Part shown: positions 17,088-25,448 of the stretch, one piece after another | Layout of the letters: every line of letters begins with the position of its first letter | Position numbering within the stretch: position 1 is the stretch's first letter | Assembly: GCF_008802355.1 (NCBI RefSeq) | Contig: NZ_VZRA01000002.1 | Coordinates: forward strand, 219,642 to 283,641 | Source of the DNA: Oryzomonas sagensis | Lineage (GTDB): Bacteria > Desulfobacterota > Desulfuromonadia > Geobacterales > Pseudopelobacteraceae | Direction: 5' to 3' | DNA: 64,000 nt | Notes under the pieces: model-generated | Databases searched by the model: none | What the model was told of the DNA's origin: nothing | What the model saw: only the letters and a program-made list of their open reading frames with translations | Position numbers and translations under genes: made by a program

Positions 17088-17987
17088 ATGGACGGATCGA
17101 GCAGGGCGGAGTGGTTGCAGGCGCGCAGGAGCGGCATCGGCGGTTCGGACGCGGCGGCGGTGCTGGGGGTGTCGCGCTACGCCACCCCCTATCAGGTCTA
17201 CCTGGATAAGCGGGGCGAGCTGCCGGAGCCGCCCGAGAGCCCGGCCATGTTCTGGGGGCGCGCCCTGGAGCCGGCGATCCGCCAGCGCTACGCCGACGCC
17301 ACCGGCCGCACGGTGCGGGTCCCCGGCCGGATAGTGCGCCACCGGGAGCGCCCCTACCTGCTGGCCACCCTGGACGGCGTCACCGACGACGGCCGGGTGC
17401 TGGAGATCAAGACCGCCCGCAGCGCCGAGGGGTGGGGCGAGCCGGGGAGCGACGAGATCCCCGAGGCCTACCTGTGCCAGGTGCAGCACTACCTCATGGT
17501 CACCGGGCTGGAACTGGCCGATGTGGCGGTGCTCATCGGCGGCCAGGATTTCCGGCTCTACGAGGTCCGGGCGGACCGGGAGCTCCAGGAATTGATGGCC
17601 GGCCGGGAGGCCGAATTCTGGGGCAGGGTGGAGCGGGGCGAGCCTCCCGACGCCGCTTCCATGGCCGACCTGGCCCTCAGGTTCCGCCATCCGGTGGCCG
17701 CCACGGTCCCGGCCACCCCCGGGGCCGTGGCGGCGGTGGCCGGGATGAAGGCGCTCAAGGCCGAGCAGAAGCTGCTCGAGGCGGAGGAGGAGCGGTTAAA
17801 GATCGTCATCCAGGCCTGCATGGGCGAGATGGAGGGGCTCACCATCGACGGCCGCCTGGCGGCCACCTGGAAGGCGGCCAAACCCCCGAGCCGCTTCGAC
17901 CACGACGCCTTCCGGGCGGCCCACCCGGAGCTGTACCGGCAGTACCTGAAAACCGGTGAGGCGGCGCGGCGCTTCTTGCTGAAATAA
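17088..17987 (+). CDS. YqaJ/lambda-exonuclease family viral recombinase
   Basis: 299 aa, ATG after GGGGGGAA. The PD-(D/E)XK exonuclease signature is clear: GIGGSDAAAVLGVSRYATPYQVYLDK, then LATLDGV with the metal Asp, LEIKTA with the E-x-K pair, and CQVQHYLMVTG. Residues 220-299 form a helical tail. Phage proteins of this family resect 5' ends and work with a single-strand annealing protein; the next gene may be that partner. Confidence 0.92.
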   Translation: MDGSSRAEWLQARRSGIGGSDAAAVLGVSRYATPYQVYLDKRGELPEPPESPAMFWGRALEPAIRQRYADATGRTVRVPGRIVRHRERPYLLATLDGVTDDGRVLEIKTARSAEGWGEPGSDEIPEAYLCQVQHYLMVTGLELADVAVLIGGQDFRLYEVRADRELQELMAGREAEFWGRVERGEPPDAASMADLALRFRHPVAATVPATPGAVAAVAGMKALKAEQKLLEAEEERLKIVIQACMGEMEGLTIDGRLAATWKAAKPPSRFDHDAFRAAHPELYRQYLKTGEAARRFLLK

Positions 17988-18008
17988 GGATGAGGAGAAA
18001 AGTCAACG

Positions 18009-18148
18009 TCCGCCACAGAGACGCAGAGACACAGAGAAAAACCAGGAACAAGGCAGGTAAAAAGCAACGGTTTTTGATGATGGTTTTAACCAAAAAAGAT
18101 TTTGCCTTTCTCTGTGTACCTCTGTGTCTCCGTGTCTCTGTGGCAGAT
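18009..18148 (+). repeat. ~140-bp inverted-repeat element, copy 2
   Basis: Termini TCCGCCACAGAGACGCAGAG and CTCCGTGTCTCTGTGGCAGA. It lies between the YqaJ gene and its presumed partner. The interior is closely similar to copy 3, including TTTGCCTTTCTCTGTGTACC. Confidence 0.85.
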
Positions 18149-18192
18149 TTTTATTTTTACTTTGCATCGCACTATACAAGGAGACCATACCT

Positions 18193-19056
18193 ATGACGAC
18201 CATTGCACCAACCACCCTGGACAACCTGTTCGCCACCCCCATCACTCCCCGCGCCCCGGGCGCCGCCCCCCTGGGGGACGCCGAGGGGGCCATCCTCCTG
18301 GCCCGGCGCTTTCCCCGTGACCAGCGGGAGGCCTTCGGGCGGATCATCGCCGCCTGCCGCAGGGCGGGGCTGGCCCGGGCCGGGCTCTACACCTACAGCC
18401 GGGGCGGCTCCGACATCAGCGGCCCCTCCATCCGCCTGGCCGAGGCTATCGCCCAGAACTGGGGCAACATCCAGTTCGGCATCCAGGAGCTGGAGCAGCA
18501 GGGGGGCGAATCCACGGTCAAGGCCTATGCCTGGGACGTGGAGAGCAACACGCGCCAGGAGAAGGTCTTCCGGGTGCCCCACCGGCGTGTGGGCCGCCAG
18601 GGGGCCCGGCGGGCGGAGGACGGCCGGGACATCTACGAGGCGGTGGCCAACCAGGGGGCGCGCCGCCTGCGGGCCTGCATCCTGGGGGTCGTGCCGGGGG
18701 ACGTGGTGGAGGCGGCGGTGGAGCAGTGCGAGGAGACCCTGGCCGCCGCTGCCGACGTATCCCCCGCGGCCTTGGCCCGGCTGGCGGAGTCCTTCGCCGC
18801 CTGCGGGGTGACCAGGGAACAGGTGGAGGCCCGTATCGGCTGTCCCCTGGAGGCCGCCACCCCGGCCCAGGCGGTGCAGTTGGGCAAGATTCGCACCAGC
18901 CTGCACGACGGCATGAGCAAGCCGGGCGACTGGTTCGGGCCCGTGGGTGAGCGGGCCGCAGCAGCGGCCCCGCCCAGGAAGGGGGCCGCCGGGCTGAAGG
19001 AGCGGCTGCGCACCGGGGCGGCCCGGAACCAGGCGTTTGCCGCCAAGGAGGGGTGA
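18193..19056 (+). CDS. Phage protein, candidate single-strand annealing protein
   Basis: 287 aa from ATG 18193, 7 nt after AAGGAGA. The conserved core (residues 30-190) has FGRIIAACRRAGLARAGLYTYSRGGS, ISGPSIRLAEAIAQNWGNI, VKAYAWDVESNTRQEKVF, and ANQGARRLRACILGVVPGDVV. I have seen this core as an unnamed phage protein but cannot assign a family. Its place directly after a YqaJ exonuclease suggests a recombination partner. No signal or membrane segment. Confidence 0.6.
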   Translation: MTTIAPTTLDNLFATPITPRAPGAAPLGDAEGAILLARRFPRDQREAFGRIIAACRRAGLARAGLYTYSRGGSDISGPSIRLAEAIAQNWGNIQFGIQELEQQGGESTVKAYAWDVESNTRQEKVFRVPHRRVGRQGARRAEDGRDIYEAVANQGARRLRACILGVVPGDVVEAAVEQCEETLAAAADVSPAALARLAESFAACGVTREQVEARIGCPLEAATPAQAVQLGKIRTSLHDGMSKPGDWFGPVGERAAAAAPPRKGAAGLKERLRTGAARNQAFAAKEG

Positions 19057-19057
19057 C

Positions 19058-19237
19058 ATGGAATGTCCCAAGTGCCATTCCCGCCACATCCGTAGGGTGG
19101 CGGTGATCACCACCCCCTCGTCCCTGGAGCGGTACGACGACGACCAGGCCTGGGTGGAGGGTGATAGCTGCCTCATGTGCGGTTACTGGGCCGACGTGGG
19201 GCCGGAGCCCGCCGCCACGAGCGATCTGGACGGCTGA
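19058..19237 (+). CDS. Small zinc-ribbon protein
   Basis: 59 aa; the ribosome site AAGGAGGGG overlaps the stop of the previous gene. Two CxxC knuckles (CPKC near residue 3 and CLMC near residue 38) with HSRHIRR between suggest a zinc ribbon. Phage modules often carry such proteins; the function is unknown. Confidence 0.75.
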   Translation: MECPKCHSRHIRRVAVITTPSSLERYDDDQAWVEGDSCLMCGYWADVGPEPAATSDLDG

Positions 19238-19328
19238 TCGTTGCCACGGAGCCGTAGGGACACGGAAGATCAACCACCCCCTGCCCCTTTAGGCCCCATA
19301 GGTTCCAGAAGCTTTCAAGGAGGTACCG

Positions 19329-19754
19329 ATGTTGACCAACAAGCAGACCCTATTCGTGAACGAATACCTGGTGGACCTGAACGCCACCCAGGCGGCCATC
19401 CGGGCCGGCTACAGCGCCCGCACCGCCCATGTTGCCGGCTACAATCTGCTGCACAAGCCGGAGGCGGCCGAGGCGGTGCGGAAGGGGTTGCAGGAGCGGG
19501 CCGAGAAGCTGAACCTGAGCGGCGAGGATGTGCTCCGCTCCATCGTGGATATCCGGGGCAAGGCCGTGACCGGCGGCAATCTCACCCAGGCGCTCAAGGC
19601 CAACGAACTGCTGGGCAAACACCTGAAGCTCTTCACCGACCGGGTGGAGCACGCAGGTCCCGACGGCGGCCCCCTGGAGTTCTCCGACCTGGAACTGTCC
19701 AACCGGCTCCTGACCCTCATCGCCATCCTGGAGGAACGCGCCGATGCCGCGTGA
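19329..19754 (+). CDS. Phage terminase small subunit
   Basis: 141 aa with CAAGGAGGT upstream. The Terminase_2 pattern is present: LTNKQTLFVNEYLVDLNATQAAIRAGYSARTAH (helix-turn-helix for DNA recognition) followed by SEDVLR-type oligomerisation helices. It recognises the packaging site for the large subunit. It overlaps the next gene by 11 nt. Confidence 0.93.
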   Translation: MLTNKQTLFVNEYLVDLNATQAAIRAGYSARTAHVAGYNLLHKPEAAEAVRKGLQERAEKLNLSGEDVLRSIVDIRGKAVTGGNLTQALKANELLGKHLKLFTDRVEHAGPDGGPLEFSDLELSNRLLTLIAILEERADAA

Positions 19755-21261
19755 TGCGCTGGAAAAACTGAAGAGTCTCTTGGGCTACGCCACGGCCGAG
19801 GAACGGGCCGAACTGGCGGCCATCGCCCGGCGGCTCACCCCGGCCTGGGTGCCGCTGTTCCAGGGGCCGCAGCAGGCGGCCTACGACTCGGCGGCCGACG
19901 TGCTCTTCTACGGCGGCGCGGCCGGGGGCGGCAAGACCGATCTGGTCATCGGCGCGGCCCTGACCCGGCACCGGCGCTCCATCATCTTCCGCCGGGTCGG
20001 CACCGAGTTGCAGGCCATCTGCGACCGCATGGCCGAGATCCTGGGGACCGGGGAGGGGTTCAACGCCCAGAGGAACCTGTGGCGTCTCCCCGGCCGCCAG
20101 GTGGAGTTCGGGGCGGTGCCGGTGCTGGGGGACGAGAAGAAGTACCAGGGGCGCCCCCACGACCTGAAGGTCTTCGACGAGATCACCTCCTTCACCGAGG
20201 CCCAGTTCCGCTTCCTCATCACCTGGCTGCGCACCACGGACACGGCGCAGCGCTGCCGGGTGATCTGCACCGGCAACCCGCCCGTGGACAGCCAGGGGGA
20301 GTGGGTCATGCGCTACTGGGCCCCCTGGCTGGACAAGGACCACCCCAACCCGGCCCAGCCAGGCGAGTTGCGCTGGTTCGCCGTGCTGGACGGCAAGGAC
20401 GCCGAGGTGGAGAGCGGCGAGCCGTTCCTTCACCTGGGGAGGCGGATCAGGCCCCAATCCCGCACCTTCATCCCCTCGCGGGTCCAGGACAACCCGTTCC
20501 TCATGGAGACCGGCTACGAGGCCACCCTCCAGGCGCTGCCCGAACCGCTCCGCTCCCGGATGCTGGAAGGGGACTTCAGCGCCGGCCAGGAGGAAAACCC
20601 CTTCCAGGTAATCCCCAGCGCCTGGGTGGTTGCGGCCCAGGGGCGCTGGAGCGAGCAGGGCAGGCAAGGCCCCATGGATGGGGTGGGGCAGGACGTGGCC
20701 CGGGGCGGCAGGGCCGAGACGGTCATCGCCCGCCGCCACGGGGCGTGGTACGACCAGCTCCTCTGCTACCCCGGCAGCGCCACCCCGGACGGCCCCAGCG
20801 CCGCGGCCCTGGCCATGGCGGCGGCGCGGGACGGGGCCCCGATCCACGTGGACGTCATCGGCTGCGGCACCAGCCCCTACGACCACCTGAACCAGGCCGG
20901 GGTGCACGTGGTGCCCATCAACGGCGCCGGGGCCAGCCACGGCACGGACAAGAGCGGCAAGCTCCGTTTCCACAACCTGCGGGCCGAATTGTGGTGGAAG
21001 ATGCGCGAGGCGCTGGACCCGAAGGCCGTGCCGCCGGTAGCCCTGCCGCCGGGCCAGGCGGTCCGCGCCGACCTGTGCGCCCCCACCTGGTCGCTCCGTT
21101 CGGGCAGGATCCTCATCGAATCCAAGGAGGACCTCATGGCCCGCATCGGCCGTTCCCCGGACCGTGGCGACGCCCTGGTGTACGCCTCGGTGGAGACCCC
21201 CAAGCGCGCGGCGTTCGGCCACCGGGCCGGGCATGTGGTGGAATACGATCCGTGGAAATAA
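19744..21261 (+). CDS. Phage terminase large subunit
   Basis: 505 aa. The ATPase has Walker A GGAAGGGKT near residue 62, the adenine-binding FRRVGTELQ and Walker B LKVFDEITSF. The C-terminal RNase H-like nuclease starts at VGQDVARGGRAETVIARRHG (its first Asp) and contains DALVYASVE near the end. It would drive DNA packaging. No portal, protease or capsid gene follows, so the phage module is truncated. Confidence 0.93.
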   Translation: MPRDALEKLKSLLGYATAEERAELAAIARRLTPAWVPLFQGPQQAAYDSAADVLFYGGAAGGGKTDLVIGAALTRHRRSIIFRRVGTELQAICDRMAEILGTGEGFNAQRNLWRLPGRQVEFGAVPVLGDEKKYQGRPHDLKVFDEITSFTEAQFRFLITWLRTTDTAQRCRVICTGNPPVDSQGEWVMRYWAPWLDKDHPNPAQPGELRWFAVLDGKDAEVESGEPFLHLGRRIRPQSRTFIPSRVQDNPFLMETGYEATLQALPEPLRSRMLEGDFSAGQEENPFQVIPSAWVVAAQGRWSEQGRQGPMDGVGQDVARGGRAETVIARRHGAWYDQLLCYPGSATPDGPSAAALAMAAARDGAPIHVDVIGCGTSPYDHLNQAGVHVVPINGAGASHGTDKSGKLRFHNLRAELWWKMREALDPKAVPPVALPPGQAVRADLCAPTWSLRSGRILIESKEDLMARIGRSPDRGDALVYASVETPKRAAFGHRAGHVVEYDPWK

Positions 21262-21272
21262 CCAAAAGCAAA

Positions 21273-21489
21273 ATCCGCCACAGAGACACGGAGACACAGA
21301 GAAAATCTTTGAGAACGTCAAAATCTGTTACGGAGATACAGAAAAAACTCAGAATCCGCCACAGAGACACAGAGGAAACCTGAAGCAAGGCAAGCAAAAA
21401 GAACAACGATTCTTGGTGATGGCTTTACCCATAAAGTTTTTTGCCTTTCTCTGTGTACCTCTGTGTCTCCGTGTCTCTGTGGCGGATTT
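21273..21489 (+). repeat. Inverted-repeat element, copy 3 with an extra left end
   Basis: The complete unit is 21353-21489 (CCGCCACAGAGACACAGAGG to GTGTCTCTGTGGCGG), with an interior nearly the same as copy 2. A second left terminus lies at 21273-21303, as if one element inserted into or recombined with another. Confidence 0.8.
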
Positions 21490-21512
21490 TGACTTTGAAT
21501 GGAGGTTGAGCG

Positions 21513-21734
21513 ATGAATATCGACGAGAGCATGGAGACGTGGCGCAGGCGGCGCTGGGTGAGCGCCCAGGAGTTGGCCCAGGCCATGGAGGTCACCCCGC
21601 GCACGGTGCGCAACTGGTGGTACTCGCGCAAGACCCCGCTCAAGGCGTGGATGGCCTACGGGGATACGCGGTTTATCCGCTTTACCTCGGCCTCGGCCAT
21701 CGCGTTCGTGCAGGAGGGGTTTGCGGAGCCGTAG
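21513..21734 (+). CDS. Small helix-turn-helix (excisionase-like) protein
   Basis: 73 aa, AATGGAGG upstream. The segment WVSAQELAQAMEVTPRTVRNWWYSRK is a MerR/excisionase-type HTH; the tail has FIRFTSASAIAFV. It is the last phage-type gene before the restriction cassette. Excisionase, regulator or a small packaging factor are all possible. Confidence 0.65.
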   Translation: MNIDESMETWRRRRWVSAQELAQAMEVTPRTVRNWWYSRKTPLKAWMAYGDTRFIRFTSASAIAFVQEGFAEP

Positions 21735-22064
21735 AGGGGGGATAAATTACTGGGGCCATGGCCATGCGATTTCCTGATTTGCCCGCTAAATCGAAAGTAA
21801 TGGAAACGCCGTAAGTCGTCAGAAGGGCTATTTATCTCGTGCCCATCTTTTCAACTGCCGGTGTGGTAGTTCCTTCATCAATATTCTGGTCTCTAGCTGG
21901 GAAAATATGCTATATGAAGAGTATGGATATCAAAGCCATTCCGTTGCCGGAATGGGGAGATGCAAGCTAATAATTGGTTCGGCACCTTTGCATTAAGGCG
22001 GTTGACTTATTCGCGTTATACTGATGAGTCGGACACCTTGAAAGAAAATCTTTATTTTTTTATT
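21735..22064. other. Intergenic junction between the phage remnant and the RM cassette
   Basis: No gene found. Composition shifts from GC-rich to AT-rich here, and the promoter of vsr-dcm should lie in the right half (for example the AT-rich stretch 21895-21925). An integration or recombination boundary is likely in this stretch. Confidence 0.5.
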
Positions 22065-22475
22065 ATGGACAGGTTAACCCCCGAAAGACGAAGTTGGTTG
22101 ATGAGCCGAGTTAAGGCGAAAAACACATCTCCCGAGATGGTCGTTCGCCGTCTGGTTTATGGCATGGGGTACCGTTACAGGATTCATGTCGAAGGTTTGC
22201 CCGGAAAGCCCGACTTGGTGTTTGCCGGCAGCCGCAAGGCTATTTACGTAAACGGTTGTTTTTGGCATGGGCATGAGGGTTGCCGCTATGCTGGGTTGCC
22301 CAAGAGTCGTGTGGCTTTTTGGGCGGCTAAGATTGCACGTAACCGGGCCCGGGATCGCGAAAACGTCTCAGCGATGGAAGCCGACGGCTGGCGTGTTCTG
22401 ACCATCTGGCAATGCGAATTGAAAAACAGAGAGAAAATATCGGAATTATTACATGACTTCCTCAAGCAAGAATAA
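22065..22475 (+). CDS. vsr: Very short patch repair endonuclease
   Basis: 136 aa. Family motifs are MSRVKAKNTSPEMVVRRLVYGMGYRYRIH, LPGKPDLVF (catalytic Asp), VNGCFWHGHEGC (zinc-binding Cys/His) and DGWRVLTIWQCEL. Vsr nicks at T:G mismatches that arise when 5-methylcytosine deaminates. It overlaps dcm by 23 nt, which fits the role of repairing sites made by that methylase. Confidence 0.93.
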   Translation: MDRLTPERRSWLMSRVKAKNTSPEMVVRRLVYGMGYRYRIHVEGLPGKPDLVFAGSRKAIYVNGCFWHGHEGCRYAGLPKSRVAFWAAKIARNRARDRENVSAMEADGWRVLTIWQCELKNREKISELLHDFLKQE

Positions 22476-23739
22476 TAATCGCCCTATCGGGATCGACCTT
22501 TTCGCGGGAGCCGGCGGTTTATCGTTGGGTTTCGAGCAGGCTGGATTCGACATCGTCGCTGCTGTGGAAATAGACCCTGTCCACTGCGCGACGCACGAAT
22601 ACAATTTTCCTTATACCAAGACAATTTGTGCAAGCATTGTCGAATTGAGCGGTGCCGATATTCGGCGTAAAGCGAATTTGGGTAATACCGATATCGATGT
22701 GGTTTTCGGTGGCGCACCTTGCCAAGGTTTTTCTATGATAGGCAAACGCGCTTTCGATGACCAGAGAAACCAATTGGTGTTTCACTATGTCCGCATCGTG
22801 CGCGAACTAAGCCCCAAATACTGCGTCTTCGAAAACGTAAAAGGCCTCACTCTCGGCAAGCATACCGAATTTCTTGCAGAACTAATCGAAGCATTGCAAA
22901 ACGCGGGTTACGACGTACTCTCGCCGTATCGCGTGCTGAATGCGGCCGATTACGGAGTGCCGCAAGACCGTCGGCGACTTTTCTTGGTTGCAGCACGCCA
23001 AGGGCTTGAATTGCCGCAGTATCCGAAAAGCTTAAAGACTCGCACGAAGGTGTGGGAAGCAATTGGAGACTTACCGGATGCCGACCGTTTCGACGAGTTG
23101 ACCGCAACGGATGAAGTATCTGCGATGTGGGAAACTAAGGAACTTTTTGCACGTCGGCTTCGTCGGCTCGAAAACGACCCAAGCGATTACGGCTACCAGC
23201 GGGTATTCGACCGCGATATGCTCACATCGAGCCTACGCACTTTACATACGCCATTGTCGCAAAGTCGCTTCCTTGCGACGAAGCATGGCAAAACCGAACC
23301 GGTGAGCCGTTTTCACAAACTCGATCCAAATGGCGTGTGCAACACGCTGCGTGCCGGTACCGATAGCGCTCGGGGAGCATTCACATCGCCACGTCCGATA
23401 CATCCGTTTTTGCCTCGTGTTATCACCGTTCGTGAAGCCGCTCGTCTACATTCTTACCCGGACTGGTTCCGTTTCCACATAACGAAGTGGCATGGGTTTC
23501 GCCAGATCGGCAATAGTGTTCCACCACTGCTGGCGCGCGCCGTCGCCGCGGAAGTCATGAAGGCACTTGGTTCGAAACCCTCGAAGCCGAAAGCCGAACT
23601 TCGCCTCGGTGCTCCCGAACTGCTGACATTCGACATGGGAACCGCTGCTCGATATTTCGATGTGCCACGCGACGTCATCGCGCAACGGACTCGTAAGCCG
23701 ACACCTCCACAAAAAACGAGGAAGGAAGCGTATGCCTAA
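22453..23739 (+). CDS. dcm: DNA (cytosine-5) methyltransferase
   Basis: 428 aa with the full C5 set: motif I DLFAGAGGLSLGFEQAG, motif IV GGAPCQGFS with catalytic C90, motif VI FENVKG, motif VIII DYGVPQDRRRLFLV, and motifs IX-X (RQIGNSVPPLLARAVAAEV). The target-recognition region is residues 190-290; the site cannot be read from sequence. It is sandwiched between vsr and a probable endonuclease and overlaps both. Base composition is less GC-rich than the phage genes. Confidence 0.95.
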   Translation: MTSSSKNNNRPIGIDLFAGAGGLSLGFEQAGFDIVAAVEIDPVHCATHEYNFPYTKTICASIVELSGADIRRKANLGNTDIDVVFGGAPCQGFSMIGKRAFDDQRNQLVFHYVRIVRELSPKYCVFENVKGLTLGKHTEFLAELIEALQNAGYDVLSPYRVLNAADYGVPQDRRRLFLVAARQGLELPQYPKSLKTRTKVWEAIGDLPDADRFDELTATDEVSAMWETKELFARRLRRLENDPSDYGYQRVFDRDMLTSSLRTLHTPLSQSRFLATKHGKTEPVSRFHKLDPNGVCNTLRAGTDSARGAFTSPRPIHPFLPRVITVREAARLHSYPDWFRFHITKWHGFRQIGNSVPPLLARAVAAEVMKALGSKPSKPKAELRLGAPELLTFDMGTAARYFDVPRDVIAQRTRKPTPPQKTRKEAYA

Positions 23740-24553
23740 GGAAAAAAAGGAGCGGCACCAAAACCGATATCAGGCAATCATTACACAAGTATTCGACAGT
23801 CATTACGGCAACGGCATTACCGAATTCGAGTTTACCCGTGACGAGTTCATGGCGATTGCCGAAAATCTCGGAATCGTGTTGCCGAAAAACGTTGGCGATG
23901 TAATTTATTCCTTCCGCTACCGCAACGATCTACCACAGTCCATCACCAACACGGCGGCAGACGGCCTTGAATGGGTCATCGAGGGTGCGGGCCGCGCCCG
24001 CTATCGTTTCAAGCAGGTGCGATTGAATCGCATTGTGCCGCGAGAGGAATTGCTGACAATCAAGGTTCCCGACGCGACACCCGAGATTATCGCTGCGTAC
24101 GCATTAAGCGATGAACAGGCATTGCTGGCGAGGGTACGCTATAACCGTCTTGTCGATATGTTTCTTGGCGTTACCGCGTTTTCGTTGCAAAATCACTTGC
24201 GAACTACCGTAAGGGGCGTCGGACAAATCGAGATCGACGAAATCTACGTCGGCATTGATCGGCACGGGCGGCAGTTCGTCGTGCCGGTACAGGCAAAAGG
24301 CGGCAGCGATAAACACGGCTCGGTGCAAACACAGCAGGATATATCGTGTTGTTCGGAGAAATTTCCCGACCTGATTTGCCGGGCTGTGTCCGCACAGTTT
24401 ATGAGCGATGATCGCATCGCAATGTTCGAACTTACCGTTCAAGCTGGCGAAATAAAAGTAGTCGATGAAAAACATTATCAGCTTGTTCCCGCATCTTCCA
24501 TATCGCCGGACGACCTTAGGCAATATGCCTCTCGAGGGGCAAACGCGCAGTGA
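23732..24553 (+). CDS. Probable type II restriction endonuclease
   Basis: 273 aa from ATG 23732, overlapping the dcm stop by 8 nt. An N-terminal ~110-residue region (YQAIITQVFDSHYGNGITEFEFTRDE) may be a winged-helix DNA reader. Residues 165-190 read IEIDEIYVG ... FVVPVQAKGG, fitting a PD-(D/E)XK nuclease with D169 and Q187-A-K189. The endonuclease role is inferred from this motif and from the operon with dcm and vsr. Confidence 0.72.
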   Translation: MPKEKKERHQNRYQAIITQVFDSHYGNGITEFEFTRDEFMAIAENLGIVLPKNVGDVIYSFRYRNDLPQSITNTAADGLEWVIEGAGRARYRFKQVRLNRIVPREELLTIKVPDATPEIIAAYALSDEQALLARVRYNRLVDMFLGVTAFSLQNHLRTTVRGVGQIEIDEIYVGIDRHGRQFVVPVQAKGGSDKHGSVQTQQDISCCSEKFPDLICRAVSAQFMSDDRIAMFELTVQAGEIKVVDEKHYQLVPASSISPDDLRQYASRGANAQ

Positions 24554-24618
24554 TAATTGTCCCGTGAAATTCCAGGAAACCTATAGGGGCAGGCGGGAGA
24601 AAACAGGATAGCGGAGTT

Positions 24619-24661
24619 GTCAGACCCACACTTTTTACAAAGTGAAATGTGTGGGGTTGAC
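24619..24661. repeat. Dispersed palindromic repeat, distant copy
   Basis: GTCAGACCCACACTTT ... AAATGTGTGGGGTTGAC has the same plan as the copies near 4.3 kb (TGAC/GTCA ends, AT core), with different arms. It lies between the restriction cassette and the DUF4124 gene and might also act as a hairpin terminator. Confidence 0.55.
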
Positions 24662-24713
24662 ACTCTGGCATTACGTACCTCTAACACACTAACCACTACT
24701 CAGAGGCTTCCCA

Positions 24714-25370
24714 TTGAAAAAGCCTATCATCACATTCCTCGCCATATTCCTGCTGCTCCCGTCATTTGATAATCCCGCTGCATACGCAGAAGTATATAAA
24801 TGGGAAGATGCCAATGGCATGCACTTCACAGACAACCCTTCCTCCGTTCCTGACAAATACCGTGAAAAAGTATACGCGGAAACACGGGAACAAATTAAGA
24901 GCACAACTCCACCTGTCAGAGAAGGTATAAATCAACAAAACAATCCAGTTGCCGGCCAGGCAAACCAGGAGGCATTTTACCAAGCCGCTTTGGAACAACA
25001 GCGGCGTGCTGCGGAAGCAATGCACCAGCAGCAAGATCGGGCGTTAGCCGCCAGTACCAGGAACCTCGAAAAAGCATCCAGATCGTTGGCCGGGTTCATG
25101 GCCATATGGTTGCTTATAGGTTTGTTCCTATTTATTGCGTGGGTATCGACACTGGTGGATATTGTTAAAAGTGAGTTTGAGTCGCCATCGAATAAAACCG
25201 TTTGGCTGTTGCTGGTGATTCTTCTGCCCTTGCTTGGGATGATTATTTATTATTGTTTTGGCCTGGGGCAGAAAAGTGATTCAAGTGGCTTTAAAGATCG
25301 GCAACAAGAAGCGTTGCGCGCGCGGTTGAGACCGAGAGATCCAAAAGATAGGGATTTTATTATCAGATAA
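24714..25370 (+). CDS. DUF4124 domain protein with PLDc_N-like membrane segment
   Basis: 218 aa, TTG start with AGAGG upstream. A signal peptide (residues 1-25) precedes the DUF4124 motif AEVYKWEDANGMHFTDNPSSVPDKY. A Gln-rich coiled segment follows. Residues 130-185 hold two hydrophobic helices (MAIWLLIGLFLFIAWVSTL and VWLLLVILLPLLGMIIYY) of the PLDc_N type. Envelope protein of unknown role. AT-richer than most neighbours. Confidence 0.78.
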   Translation: MKKPIITFLAIFLLLPSFDNPAAYAEVYKWEDANGMHFTDNPSSVPDKYREKVYAETREQIKSTTPPVREGINQQNNPVAGQANQEAFYQAALEQQRRAAEAMHQQQDRALAASTRNLEKASRSLAGFMAIWLLIGLFLFIAWVSTLVDIVKSEFESPSNKTVWLLLVILLPLLGMIIYYCFGLGQKSDSSGFKDRQQEALRARLRPRDPKDRDFIIR

Positions 25371-25448
25371 TCATCCTATAAGCACAGGGTGGAATAAGGC
25401 AACAGGCACCAAATGGGTCGCCGAGGGATCACTAACCGGCTTATCCTC

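Noticed and set aside
19717-21321. 534-codon open frame antisense to the terminase
   Set aside because: The plus strand encodes a clear TerL; the minus frame has shadow composition.
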